DNA of 64,000 bases, from the NCBI RefSeq assembly GCF_900129635.1, contig NZ_FSRB01000001.1:5731501-5795500 (forward strand), given 5' to 3'. Both the position numbers and the translations under genes were made by a program. The stretch is from Singulisphaera sp. GP187 (lineage in GTDB: Bacteria; Planctomycetota; Planctomycetia; Isosphaerales; Isosphaeraceae). Below, piece after piece: positions 22,710 to 31,317 of the stretch; position 1 is the stretch's first letter; each line of letters opens with the position of its first letter. The notes under the pieces were generated by a model, which was not told the origin of the DNA, ran no database searches, and saw nothing but the letters and a program-made list of their open reading frames with translations.

Positions 22710-23693
22710 CCTCGGAATTCTCCCCAGGCGAATCCCTTATCCTCGAACCCGAACCCGTCGCGACCCATCGATCCTGCAAACGGATCCTGAACGGCACACT
22801 TGACTAACCCATGGGAACCTTCGCATCTTTCTGTGCTTCGAGAAAGCCCTCTCCCTTCCTGAGGGCGAGCCCTCCTCCCAGGTTCGCACACTCTTCTTAC
22901 GCAAACCAAGTGCCCTTGGGTCGTAAATAATCGTTGAACCACGACTTTCGTGCCCACGATCCCTGTGATTGGAACGCCTGTTTCAAACAGACGTTTTAAT
23001 TCGTCGTTTTGTTCGCGGAATTTCGGTCCTGGTTTTCTCATTGGACCGGTGAACCCTGCCCCAAGTTCCCGTCTCGCTTGCATTTTCGTTGCGAAGCGTT
23101 CGGTTCGGAATTCGGATTCGAGCCCACGCAGTCCAGGGAATGTCACGGGGACAAGAGAGGAACCCCGATCGGTCGCAACCCTACCGCGACCGGTCGTCCG
23201 CTTCACTTCGATTACGCAACTCTGGCTGATTCGTGACCAGTCATTGTGGCGTGCATGCAAGTTTTGAAGGATTTGCCAATCCGGCTGGCAACGCAGGGAA
23301 AAAAGGGGCGGTGAGGTTGCAAGGTTGAGAGCTTGGGGGACCCTTTGCGTTGAGCCTCAGAATTCGGAGGCGCTCCCCTGAGGGGACGAGCGACCGGTTC
23401 GGCTCGGTTCGGGGAGGCGTGCGGAATTGACAGCGTGGTTCCGGAGCTACTAGAGTCAGTGGAGTTTCCAACTTGAGGAACTCATCTCCCGAGTCGGAAG
23501 TCCGGCACTTGGCTCCGGGAATGATGGGACGCTTCAACGATCGGCTCAGTCCGTGACTCTGCCGCCTTTTGGATCGGCGCGCCTTCCACTCCTCAGTCTT
23601 GTCTCTCTCGGGACAGGCTCGAGCGCTCGAGGAGTTGTGTTCGTGGTTCGGGCCTGGAGTCGGCAAGGTCGTTCAACGCATGAGGAGCTAAGG
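22710..23693. other. Long gene-free stretch upstream of the sigma factor
   Basis: Nearly 1 kb without a convincing gene. A 193-codon open frame on the minus strand (22679-23260) is rejected because its composition is unlike the neighbouring proteins and it overlaps the sigma gene. An imperfect palindrome near 23167-23200 (GATCGGTCGC...GCGACCGGTC) and short hairpins are present. It probably holds the sigma factor's own promoter and leader, and the promoter of the next plus-strand gene. No known structured RNA was recognised. Confidence 0.4.
23427..23456 (+). promoter_or_regulatory. Candidate promoter for the secreted-protein gene at 23694
   Basis: TTGACA at 23427 is followed after 18 bases by TAGAGT at 23451. 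The leader to the start codon at 23694 would be about 230 nt. Confidence 0.4.
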
Positions 23694-25109
23694 ATGGCCG
23701 CGTTCAGAGGTTCCGTGATCGGGCTAGTGGTTTTCGGGGCGTGTCTGACCGCCTTTGGGGCCGCCGCCGTGGAGACGGTGACGCTAAGCGACTCCGCGCG
23801 GGTTGGCGACTCGACCCAAGTGCTCATCCTTTTGAAGGCGGAGGGGCTTTACCGGCCTGCTCCCCCTCCCGGCACCGCCAAGCCCGAGCCCGTCAAGCCG
23901 TTGAAGCTGAAGGTCGAGACCCGGCTCGAGTTCGTCGAGCGGGTGCTCGCGACCGACACTCAGGGGAAACCAGGACGAGCCACCAGGGTGGTCCGCAAGG
24001 TAAGCCAGGCGGCCTCGGCGATCAATGGTGAGATCCGGCCGACGGCCGCGGTGCTCCGGCCGGAGGTTGCCCTGCTCGTGGCCGAACCCCGGGCGGAAGG
24101 GGTGGTCGTGTTCAGCCCGGGAGGACCGTTGACTCGCTCCGAATTGGAGTTGGTTCAGGCGGCGGCCGACCCCTTGGCTCTGGCCGCCCTGCTCACGGAC
24201 AAGCCGGTCAAGGTGGGGGATTCCTGGAAGGTCGGCGACGACGGGGCGCGGTCCCTCAGTTCGTACGACACGCTGACCGAGAACGCGCTTCAGGCCAAGG
24301 TTGAGTCGATCGACGCCCGAACGGTCAAGATTCACCTGGAAGGGAACGTCCGGGGGGCGGTGCTCGGCGGTGAAGGGAAAATGCTCTTTGATGGAACGTT
24401 GAGTGTCGACCGCGCGGCGGGTCGAATCGACCGGCTGCACCTGCAACGTTCCGAGGCGCGGAAGCCGGGCGCGGTCGAGGCAGGGCTGGAGGTGAAGAGT
24501 ACTTTGACCGTCACCCGGCAGACGGCCGAACCCTCGGCCCAGATTGCCGACGACGCGGTCGCGGCGGGGGCGGGGGCGGTGGAGCCCGACCCGAAACGCG
24601 AGCAACTGTTGCTGGTCTCGCCCGACGGTAAGTACACCCTGACCCATGACCGCAACTGGCACACCTACTGGGACGATCGGCGGCTGACGGTGCTCAAACG
24701 GCTCGACCGCGGGGTGGTGGTCGCGCAGTGCAACCTCATGAATGGGCCGAGCGCGGGCAAGGGGCGACATCAGGACCTGAAGCAGTTTCGAAATGACCTG
24801 CGGAGCGCCTTGGGGCCGAGGTTTGCCTCGTTCCTCGGTGAAGGGGAAGTCGAGGGGGACCCGGCGGGCGGCTTCCGCTACAAGGTCGGCGTGCAGGGGC
24901 GTGAGGGGAACCTCGGCCTGGTCTGGTACTATTACCTCATCGCCAGCCCCGACGGTGACCAGTTGCTTGCAACATTCACCCAGGCGGACGATCGGGTCAA
25001 AGCCTTCGGCGACCAGGATCTTCGCCTGATCGGCTCGCTTCGTTGGCGGGACGCGCCGGAAGCGGCTCCTCGTCCCACTCCCACTCCGGAACTCAATTCA
25101 AAACCCTAG
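23694..25109 (+). CDS. Secreted protein of unknown function
   Basis: I do not recognise a named family. The 471-aa product starts at ATG 23694 behind GAGGAG; an upstream in-frame ATG is discarded for lack of a ribosome site. The N-terminus is a signal peptide (FRGSVIGLVVFGACLTAFGA then AAVET). A central part of mixed strand content is followed by a C-terminal segment of about 150 residues (SPDGKYTLTHDRNWHTYWDD to LIASPDGDQLLATFTQ) that reads like a PsbP/DcrB-type alpha-beta domain; that is inference from pattern. The next gene is a probable paralog with the same two-part layout, so the pair looks like a tandem duplication. Confidence 0.75.
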   Translation: MAAFRGSVIGLVVFGACLTAFGAAAVETVTLSDSARVGDSTQVLILLKAEGLYRPAPPPGTAKPEPVKPLKLKVETRLEFVERVLATDTQGKPGRATRVVRKVSQAASAINGEIRPTAAVLRPEVALLVAEPRAEGVVVFSPGGPLTRSELELVQAAADPLALAALLTDKPVKVGDSWKVGDDGARSLSSYDTLTENALQAKVESIDARTVKIHLEGNVRGAVLGGEGKMLFDGTLSVDRAAGRIDRLHLQRSEARKPGAVEAGLEVKSTLTVTRQTAEPSAQIADDAVAAGAGAVEPDPKREQLLLVSPDGKYTLTHDRNWHTYWDDRRLTVLKRLDRGVVVAQCNLMNGPSAGKGRHQDLKQFRNDLRSALGPRFASFLGEGEVEGDPAGGFRYKVGVQGREGNLGLVWYYYLIASPDGDQLLATFTQADDRVKAFGDQDLRLIGSLRWRDAPEAAPRPTPTPELNSKP

Positions 25110-25202
25110 GGCGGTCCTATTCGGTCGCCTCCGGGGGCGATTTTTCTCTATTAAGATGGGTTGGCGTTCGACGGTTCCACCATTCGAAATCGAGGCGTTC
25201 CC

Positions 25203-26754
25203 ATGCGGTGGAGGCGATCTATCGGGTCGGTCTGGGGTGGTTTGGTCGCGGCCTCGTTGTGGGGGGCCACTGCGCTCGGCCAGGAGGGGGCCGCGGCATC
25301 AGCCCCGCCGCCTTCCGGCGAGTCCCAGTCGGTGACCGACCTGGTCACGCGGTTCCTTTTCTCCGAGCACTACGAGAAAGCGGACGCGAAGAGCCCGCCC
25401 GGCTTGATCGGCCAGTATCGAGTGGTCACTCGTGACACGGCCAAGGTCGTCACCGAGAAGCCGCAGGGCACCCCCGATCGAAACGAAGCGACTCAGGAGT
25501 CCGACTATCGCGAGCGACCAGCCGACTTGACCGGTGGGGACAAGATCAAGGCCGGTGTGCGCGAGTACGCGGCCTACCGGATCACTCCCCACCCGAACAC
25601 CAAGCCATCGCGCCCGGACCCGCTCAAGGGCCTGATGATCTGGTATCAGCCTCGCGAGGGGAGCGATCCCCAGGTCCTGAGCCTCATCCCGGGCCGCGGC
25701 CTGCGCGAGGACGAGTACGCAATCATTCGCCGCGAGGTTTACCTGCCCGACCTCGCGGCCCTGCTGCCCACCATCCCCAGCCGGGTCGGTGATCGGTGGG
25801 CCGTCTCGAAGGCGGGGGGGCGTGCCTTGCTTGGGTCGGTCCCGCTGCCTCTGGCCGCAACCTTGCAGCAGGTGCGCCAGGCGGCCGAAGGGCCGAACTG
25901 GGAGGCGGTCATCGGGGTCGCGGGGCGGTCGCCGGCCCGGTCCAATTCGGGCAGTTTCGCGATCAACGCTCAACTCGTGTTCAGCTTCTCACCGCCGAGC
26001 TCAGGCAGTCCGGGCGCGAGTAAGGACTCGGGCGCGGAGAAGGGAAAGGAGAAGGAGTCGATCGTGGATGTGCGGGGGGCCGTCATCGAACTCCGCATGG
26101 CAACGTCCGCAGTCACCCCGCTTCCCCCAACGGCCGACTCCGCCAGACCGTGACCCGGGAGTTGATTATCGACCGGCGGATCGACGAGACGGGCGAAGCG
26201 TTGCCGCTCCCCAACCCGGCCCCCGTGGCGACCGAGGAGAACTCGTGGCTGAGCTACGACGATCCGCAAGGCAAGTTCCACTTCCGCTTCCCGCAGGAGT
26301 ACCGTCCGGGCCGGCCGCCGGACGAGCTCTCGTTGGAGTTGGTTCGGCCCCGCCCGGGTGGTCCCGACACCCTCGAGTTTCAGCGCATCATCAAGACGGG
26401 GGATGCCGAGGCGGATCGGATGAATCGCGACCCCGAGTTCCACCTCAAGATGCTCAAGGAAGAATGGCGGCAGAACCGGTACAACGTCATCCCAGGGCCA
26501 CACGCCTGGCTGCCCGAAGCCGACTGGGCCGCCTCCAAGCGAAAAGTCTATCGCGCTGAGTCGGTCCTGAAAGGGGGGCGGCCCCCGGTAAAGGAGAGAT
26601 CCGGGTCCACAACGACCTCTATTTCATCCTCTTCGGCCGGGATGAGAGCCTGATCGTCACCTCCAATACGGTGCAAGACCCCGCCACCCCATTCCGCAAC
26701 CAGGTCGAAGCGATCATCCGAACGTTCGACTTCGGCCCCACGGAAGCCCCTTGA
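25203..26754 (+). pseudogene. Secreted protein of unknown function, broken by two -1 frameshifts
   Basis: Read in one piece this locus encodes a 517-aa secreted protein: signal peptide (MRWRRSIGSVWGGLVAASLW, cleavage near ALGQEG), a middle region to VIELRMATSAVTPLPP, then TVTRELIIDRRIDETGEALP, and a C-terminal domain (YDDPQGKFHFRFPQEYRP ... DLYFILFGRDESLIVTSNTV ... IRTFDFGPTEAP). The frame changes at the C5 run 26124-26128 and again at the G6 run 26573-26578. Adding one base to each run restores an open frame ending at TGA 26752-26754, and the total length then becomes divisible by three. As written, translation would stop at 26153. Both shifts are single-base losses in homopolymers, so assembly error is at least as likely as real decay. 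The upstream gene is a probable paralog. Confidence 0.8.
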
Positions 26755-27131
26755 CCAGGCAGGCGGCCGCGGTTGCCGACCGGCGACCGCGGTTGCCCAC
26801 TGACAAGAGGTTCTTGAAAGACAGACAAAAAAGAGAGGGCGTTATCCCTACTCTGAACCGTTGCAGAGGTCGCGGCGAAACCCTTCACTCCTGTATGATT
26901 GATTTGGGCCCCCGATGGGACGACGGCTATCATACAGTCGAGGTCGTCCGACGCCGTGAGACCGGGGCCTTAATACGGTCGGACAGGCCGATCACGATAC
27001 TGACCCCCGATCGCTTGGAATGGGGCAGGTCGTTTTGCTCAAAGCGCAGACCGATGGCTTCGCAGGCACGGGCCATGCGTTGCCTCCTACGGAAATAGTC
27101 CGCAATTTCGCCCGGAGGACGAGTCAAGCTC
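26755..27131. other. Spacer upstream of the SIS-HAD-PfkB operon, with a 9-bp inverted repeat
   Basis: No gene is supported here. CTGTATGAT (26891-26899) and ATCATACAG (26929-26937) are exact inverted repeats 29 bases apart. The left arm contains TATGAT, a fair -10 hexamer, without a clear -35. The pair could be an operator for the four-gene operon starting at 27132; that is inference from position. Confidence 0.35.
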
Positions 27132-27695
27132 ATGCGACCCTGGCTTTCTGAGTATCTTGAGGCCCAACACCGCGCCTTGGATTCGATTCCCCTGGATGGG
27201 GTCGAGACGCTGATCGGTACCGTCCGGCAAGCCTGGCACGACGATCGGCAGATCTTCGCCATCGGCAACGGCGGGAACGCGGCGAGCGCCTCGCACTTCG
27301 CGACCGATCTCGGCAAGGGGGCGAGCGATAAAGTTGGCAAGCGGTTTCGCGTATTGACCCTGGCCGATAACTCGGCCTGGCTCACAGCGCTTGGGAATGA
27401 CTACTGCTTCGACGACGTCTTCCTCCGCTCGCTGCAAAACTACGCGCGGCCGGGCGACGTCCTGATCGCGAGTAGCGTGAGCGGAAATTCGCCCAATCTC
27501 GTTCGTGCCTTCGAATGGGCCGGGCAGAATGAGTTGCAGACCATCGCCCTCGTGGGTGCCAAGCGCGGACGTCTGGCCGAGATCGCCGGCCAGACGCTGG
27601 TCATTGAAGACTCCCACTATGGTCGAGTCGAAGATGCTCAGATGACGATTCTTCATATGCTCTGCTACGCGTTCATGGACGGAGGCGCCGCGTGA
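27132..27695 (+). CDS. SIS-domain phosphosugar isomerase, GmhA-like
   Basis: The 187-aa product is a single SIS domain of the GmhA type. The N-terminal helix is followed by IFAIGNGGNAASASHFATDL, which aligns with the phosphate-binding loop of sedoheptulose-7-phosphate isomerase (GNGGSAADA in the classical enzyme), then SSVSGNSPNLVRAFEWA, the second SIS loop, and VIEDSHYGRVEDAQMTILHM near the end. GmhA makes D-glycero-D-manno-heptose 7-phosphate. The Ser to Asn change in the first loop hints at a different substrate. CGGAGG precedes the ATG. Its stop overlaps the next start by four bases (GTGA), so it is translationally coupled to the HAD gene. Confidence 0.85.
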   Translation: MRPWLSEYLEAQHRALDSIPLDGVETLIGTVRQAWHDDRQIFAIGNGGNAASASHFATDLGKGASDKVGKRFRVLTLADNSAWLTALGNDYCFDDVFLRSLQNYARPGDVLIASSVSGNSPNLVRAFEWAGQNELQTIALVGAKRGRLAEIAGQTLVIEDSHYGRVEDAQMTILHMLCYAFMDGGAA

Positions 27696-28525
27696 GTCAG
27701 CCCGTTTTTTCCGGAGAGGTCATCCTCCGTCCGACGTTCGCTCCCCGGCCCGGGATCAGCCATGTCCTGTTCGACTTCGACGGCACGCTCTCGCTGATTC
27801 GCCAGGGCTGGCCCGAGATCATGGTCCCCATGTTCACCGAGGTCCTCCCTCCGCTGGACGGCGAGAGTGAGGCCGATCGCCAGCGCTTGGCTTTCGAAGA
27901 CATCATGCGGCTCAACGGCAAGCAGACGATCTACCAGATGATGCAGCTTGCCGACCGGATTCGCGAGCGCGGGGGCGAGCCCCGCGAGCCGCTTTGGTAC
28001 AAGCACGAATACCTCCGGCGGCTGGATGAACGGATCGCCGACCGCGCCAAAGGCCTGAAAGCCGGCACCATTCCGCCCGACGACTTGCTCGTCTTCGGCG
28101 CCTCGGGGTTGATGGAAAACCTCCAACGCCGCGGGCTTACGCTCTATCTGGCCAGCGGCACCGACGAGCCCTTCGTCAAGCGAGAAGCCGAGCTTCTCGG
28201 GCTCACTCGATACTTCGGTAAACATATTTACGGCGCTCAGGACGACTACAAGTCGTTCTCCAAGAAGATGGTCATCGACCGACTTCTCAGTGAGAACAAC
28301 ATTCAAGGGGAGCAATTGTTGTCGTTTGGCGACGGCTATGTGGAGATCGAGAACACCAAACAAGTCGGTGGGCTCGCCGTCGCGGTTGCCAGTGACGAGG
28401 CAAACAACGGCTCGGGCCGCATGGATGAATGGAAACGCGATCGCCTCACCGGGGTGGGGGCCGATGTGATCATCCCGGACTTTCGTGATGCCGCCCCCCT
28501 CTTGGAGTTGATCCTGGGACAATGA
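27692..28525 (+). CDS. HAD-superfamily hydrolase (sugar-phosphate phosphatase type)
   Basis: The 277-aa product has all four HAD motifs: HVLFDFDGTLSLIRQG with the nucleophile Asp, LYLASGTDEPF (motif II), a Lys in SFSKKMVIDRL (motif III), and LLSFGDGYVEIENTKQVGGL (motif IV). A helical cap of about 100 residues lies between motifs I and II, as in phosphoglycolate-phosphatase-like enzymes, and unlike the capless histidinol-phosphatase type GmhB of the classical heptose pathway. The start codon is GTG at 27692, overlapping the stop of the SIS gene. Its stop overlaps the next ATG by four bases. In this context it would remove a phosphate from a sugar bisphosphate or related intermediate. Confidence 0.87.
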   Translation: MSQPVFSGEVILRPTFAPRPGISHVLFDFDGTLSLIRQGWPEIMVPMFTEVLPPLDGESEADRQRLAFEDIMRLNGKQTIYQMMQLADRIRERGGEPREPLWYKHEYLRRLDERIADRAKGLKAGTIPPDDLLVFGASGLMENLQRRGLTLYLASGTDEPFVKREAELLGLTRYFGKHIYGAQDDYKSFSKKMVIDRLLSENNIQGEQLLSFGDGYVEIENTKQVGGLAVAVASDEANNGSGRMDEWKRDRLTGVGADVIIPDFRDAAPLLELILGQ

Positions 28526-29637
28526 ACTCCAACTCCACTCCCCTCGACCTGTCCCGGCTCAAGGTCTTTCCTCTGAGCGATCGCGACAGCCTGACGCGTG
28601 TTGAAGACATCTTGATTTCGCCGGATGTTGCCCCCGCCCCCTGCCCCGAGCCGCTTGCCTCTGCCATTCGCCGGTGTGCCGCGGATGTCCTGAAGGCGAG
28701 GGCGCAGGGGGCCGGCGTGATTCTGATCTACGGCGCGCATCTGCTTCGCAACGGCGCCGCCTTGCTGCTCTCCAAGATGATGGAGCGAGGTTGGATCACC
28801 CACCTCGCCACCAACGGTGCGGGCACGATCCACGACTGGGAATACTCCTGGCTGGGCCGATCCACGGAAAGCGTGCGCGCCAACGTGGCGACGGGCACGT
28901 TTGGCTCGTGGGACGAGACCGGCCGGTTTCTCCAGCTTGCGTTGCTTGCGGGAGGGTTGAGGGGAGAGGGATACGGGGTGTCCCTCGGCCGGTTTATCGC
29001 CGAGGACGGCACGGTGCTTCCCACCGATGTCGAGCTGGAATCGATGCTGCGGGCCGAGCCTGGCCATCCGCTCGCTCCGGCTCGGGCCGACCTCCTGGTC
29101 GCGATCCGCACCCATAACCTTCCTACGGGCCGGATCGTGGTTGAGCATCGCTGGAAACATGCTTCGATCCTTGCGCAGGCATTCCTCAATAAGGTGCCAG
29201 TCTCGGTTCATCCCGGCATCGGCTACGACATCATCGCCAATCACCCCCTGTTTAACGGGGCCGTCGTCGGCCGCGCGGGGGGAGAGGACTTTCGTCTTTT
29301 CGGAGGATCGGTGGAGACGCTCGATGGGGGCGCTGTCCTCTCGGTCGGCTCGGCGATCATGGGCCCGCAGGTTTTTGAGAAAAGCCTGAGCTGTGCGAAC
29401 AATCTCCGGATTCAGGACGGTCGCCCGACCGTTTCCGGCCATTCGATCCATGTCGTTGATCTTCAGGATGGCGGCGGCTGGGACTGGACGACCGGCGAAC
29501 CGCCCAAGTCGAATCCGGCGTATTACCTACGATTCTGCAAGAGTTACGCCCGGATGGGCGGAGCCATGCATTATCTTCAGTGCGACAATGCGGTGTTCAT
29601 TCAGAACCTCTACCACGAGATCTTGGCCCGAGCATGA
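28522..29637 (+). CDS. Deoxyhypusine-synthase-like protein of unknown function
   Basis: The 371-aa product has the motifs I associate with bacterial proteins distantly related to NAD-dependent deoxyhypusine synthase: YGAHLLRNGAALLLSKMMER, then HLATNGAGTIHDWEYSWLGR, STESVRANVATGTFGSWDET, VPVSVHPGIGYDIIANHPLF and GGAVLSVGSAIMGPQVFEKS. The assignment is by recollection of pattern and is not certain. Bacteria have no hypusine, so members of this branch must act on something else. Here the gene is locked by four-base overlaps between a HAD phosphatase and a PfkB kinase, suggesting a step on a phosphorylated sugar. No signal peptide or membrane segment. Confidence 0.55.
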   Translation: MNSNSTPLDLSRLKVFPLSDRDSLTRVEDILISPDVAPAPCPEPLASAIRRCAADVLKARAQGAGVILIYGAHLLRNGAALLLSKMMERGWITHLATNGAGTIHDWEYSWLGRSTESVRANVATGTFGSWDETGRFLQLALLAGGLRGEGYGVSLGRFIAEDGTVLPTDVELESMLRAEPGHPLAPARADLLVAIRTHNLPTGRIVVEHRWKHASILAQAFLNKVPVSVHPGIGYDIIANHPLFNGAVVGRAGGEDFRLFGGSVETLDGGAVLSVGSAIMGPQVFEKSLSCANNLRIQDGRPTVSGHSIHVVDLQDGGGWDWTTGEPPKSNPAYYLRFCKSYARMGGAMHYLQCDNAVFIQNLYHEILARA

Positions 29638-30659
29638 CGCCCGAGCGATTCCAAGCCGTCACCTCACGTTACCAGACCCTTCGGATCGCGGTGGTGGGAG
29701 ACTTCTGTCTCGACCGCTACCTGGAGATCGACCCGGCTCGTGCCGAGATTTCCATCGAGACAGGCTTGCCTGTCCATAACGTTGTCCGTGTGCGCGCCCA
29801 ACCTGGCGGGGCGGGCACCATCGTCAACAATCTCGTCGCGCTCGGGATCGGCGAGATTATCGCGGTCGGCTTTTGTGGCGACGATGGCGAAGGCTACGAA
29901 CTGCGCCGTGAGTTGGCCGCGAAGTCAGGCGTGACGCTCGATCACTTCGTCACGACCCCCGACCGAGTGACGTTCACGTATGCCAAGCCGCTGGTCATTT
30001 CTCCGGGCCAACCCCCCGTCGAATTGAACCGCATCGACGTCAAGAACTGGACGCAGACGCCCACGGTCCTCGAAGCAAGGCTTACGGCAAGCCTGCGAGA
30101 AATTGCCCCGAAGATCGACGCCCTGATCGTTCTCGATCAAGTCGATGAGGTCGGGACCGGGGTCGTCACGCGTGGTCTCCTTCGTTTCCTCGGCGAACTC
30201 GCCGCGGCGAATCCAGGTCTGCCCGTGATCGCCGACTCCCGCCAAGGCCTTCGCGACTGGCCGGCCGTGAGCTTCAAGATGAACGCGGCCGAGCTGGCGT
30301 CGCTCTTGGATCGACACGAGGTGCTTTCGCTGGACGACGTCGCAGCGACCGCGGCCGAATTTGCGGTTAAGAACGGCCGCCCGGTCTTTGTCACACTCTC
30401 GGAACGCGGCATGATCGCCGCGGACCCCCGAGGCTCGGTCGATCACGTCGCCGCCCTCCCGGTCCGCGGCCCGATCGATATCGTCGGCGCCGGTGACTCC
30501 GTCACCGCCAACCTGGCCGCCGCCCTTGCGGGCGGCGCGAGTCTTCGCGAAGCCAGCGAACTCGCCGCGATTGCCTCGTCCCTGGTGATCCACCAACTCG
30601 GGACCACCGGAACCGCAAGTGTGCGTGAACTCGCCGATCACGTTGTGCCGAGCTTTTGA
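29634..30659 (+). CDS. PfkB-family carbohydrate kinase, HldE kinase-domain-like
   Basis: The 341-aa product is a ribokinase-fold kinase. It opens with IAVVGDFCLDRYLEIDP, has the substrate-side glycines in RAQPGGAGTIVNNLVALG, and ends with the catalytic signature DIVGAGDSVTANLAAALAGG (catalytic Asp in GAGD). The general plan is that of the kinase half of HldE/RfaE, which phosphorylates heptose 7-phosphate at C1, but the C-terminal nucleotidyltransferase half is absent. The ATG at 29634 overlaps the preceding stop (ATGA). It is the last gene of the four-gene operon; no adenylyl- or guanylyltransferase gene follows in the next 30 kb. Confidence 0.87.
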   Translation: MTPERFQAVTSRYQTLRIAVVGDFCLDRYLEIDPARAEISIETGLPVHNVVRVRAQPGGAGTIVNNLVALGIGEIIAVGFCGDDGEGYELRRELAAKSGVTLDHFVTTPDRVTFTYAKPLVISPGQPPVELNRIDVKNWTQTPTVLEARLTASLREIAPKIDALIVLDQVDEVGTGVVTRGLLRFLGELAAANPGLPVIADSRQGLRDWPAVSFKMNAAELASLLDRHEVLSLDDVAATAAEFAVKNGRPVFVTLSERGMIAADPRGSVDHVAALPVRGPIDIVGAGDSVTANLAAALAGGASLREASELAAIASSLVIHQLGTTGTASVRELADHVVPSF

Positions 30660-30874
30660 AGAAAAAGCGGTGGCAGATCATGATTTTTAAATTGTAAAAA
30701 CATTGCGATTCAACAGGGATGTCGCCACGTTACCGGGTTTTCTGCCCGGCCCCGGGGCCATCAACCCGGGGCCCTTGCTACCGTGTCGATTCGACGCTGA
30801 TCGTATGGCTTTGCCGAAAATGTTATGAAATTATAATCAGTTCATGATTGATTTACGGTGAGGATTGAATCTCT

Positions 30875-30951
30875 CGTAGGGTGGGCACGGCCCACCTCCC
30901 GATCTCCTTGCTCAAAGGGAGGTTAAGATGGCAGGCCGTGCCCACTCTACG
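30875..30951. repeat. Inverted-repeat element (REP/MITE-like)
   Basis: The outer arms begin CGTAGGGTGGGCACGGCC (30875) and, read on the other strand, CGTAGAGTGGGCACGGCC (from 30951). Inner arms ACCTCCC and GGGAGGT pair around a 16-base loop. The whole folds into one long imperfect hairpin with the outer stem matching at 17 of 18 positions. Words of this kind (GTAGGGTGGGCACGGCCCAC) are, as I recall, scattered widely in planctomycete intergenic DNA. Confidence 0.7.
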
Positions 30952-31212
30952 GGAATCGTTGGACCCATGATGACGCCAAGGCCGATCACGCCGCAGTCGG
31001 GAAAAACGGGTTCGACGAAGCTTTACCGCTGATTTTCCCCCAATTCCCAGTCTGACCCACTTTCGGTGCCTGGCCACCGACCGCAGCTCCACTCGGGCCA
31101 GGTGAGTACAGGCTGTGAAAGCCGTTCTCAACCGGTCGCCCCCTTGCCAGGTAGAGTCCGCCTCCAGGCGGCTGGGCCAACCCTTGGTATGGCTTCGGGC
31201 GTGGCTGACCGA

Positions 31213-31258
31213 ATTTACCCGGGTGATATTGTGTTCTGAATTGTGTCCGGGTAATATT
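31213..31258 (+). promoter_or_regulatory. Promoter with two CCCGGGT boxes, upstream of the amidase gene
   Basis: Box 1 (ATTTACCCGGGTGATATT, 31213-31230) and box 2 (GTCCGGGTAATATT, 31245-31258) are direct repeats 28 bases apart. TTGTGT (31229-31234) and TAATAT (31252-31257) are spaced by 17 bases, so the boxes touch the -35 and cover the -10. The same arrangement occurs at 41671-41713 in front of DUF2239. The amidase start codon is 60 bases downstream. Confidence 0.55.
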
Positions 31259-31317
31259 CGGCAGCTTCAGCGGGTTATGGGAGCCTCATTCGACGAGAAC
31301 AGGCAAAGGAGAATCAG

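Larger units (their letters stand above)
30660..31317. other. Gene-free stretch between the PfkB and amidase genes
   Basis: This 658-base stretch has an A/T-rich start (30660-30860) and no supported gene. It contains an inverted-repeat element (30875-30951) and, near its end, the paired boxes and promoter of the amidase gene, both listed separately. Confidence 0.5.

Noticed and set aside
22679-23260. 193-codon open frame on the minus strand overlapping the sigma factor start
   Set aside because: Composition is unlike the neighbouring proteins, no ribosome site or domain is visible, and it overlaps a certain gene.
26751-27098. 115-codon plus-strand open frame before the SIS gene
   Set aside because: It starts at the end of the frameshifted gene, has no ribosome site, covers an inverted repeat and promoter-like sequence, and shows no domain.
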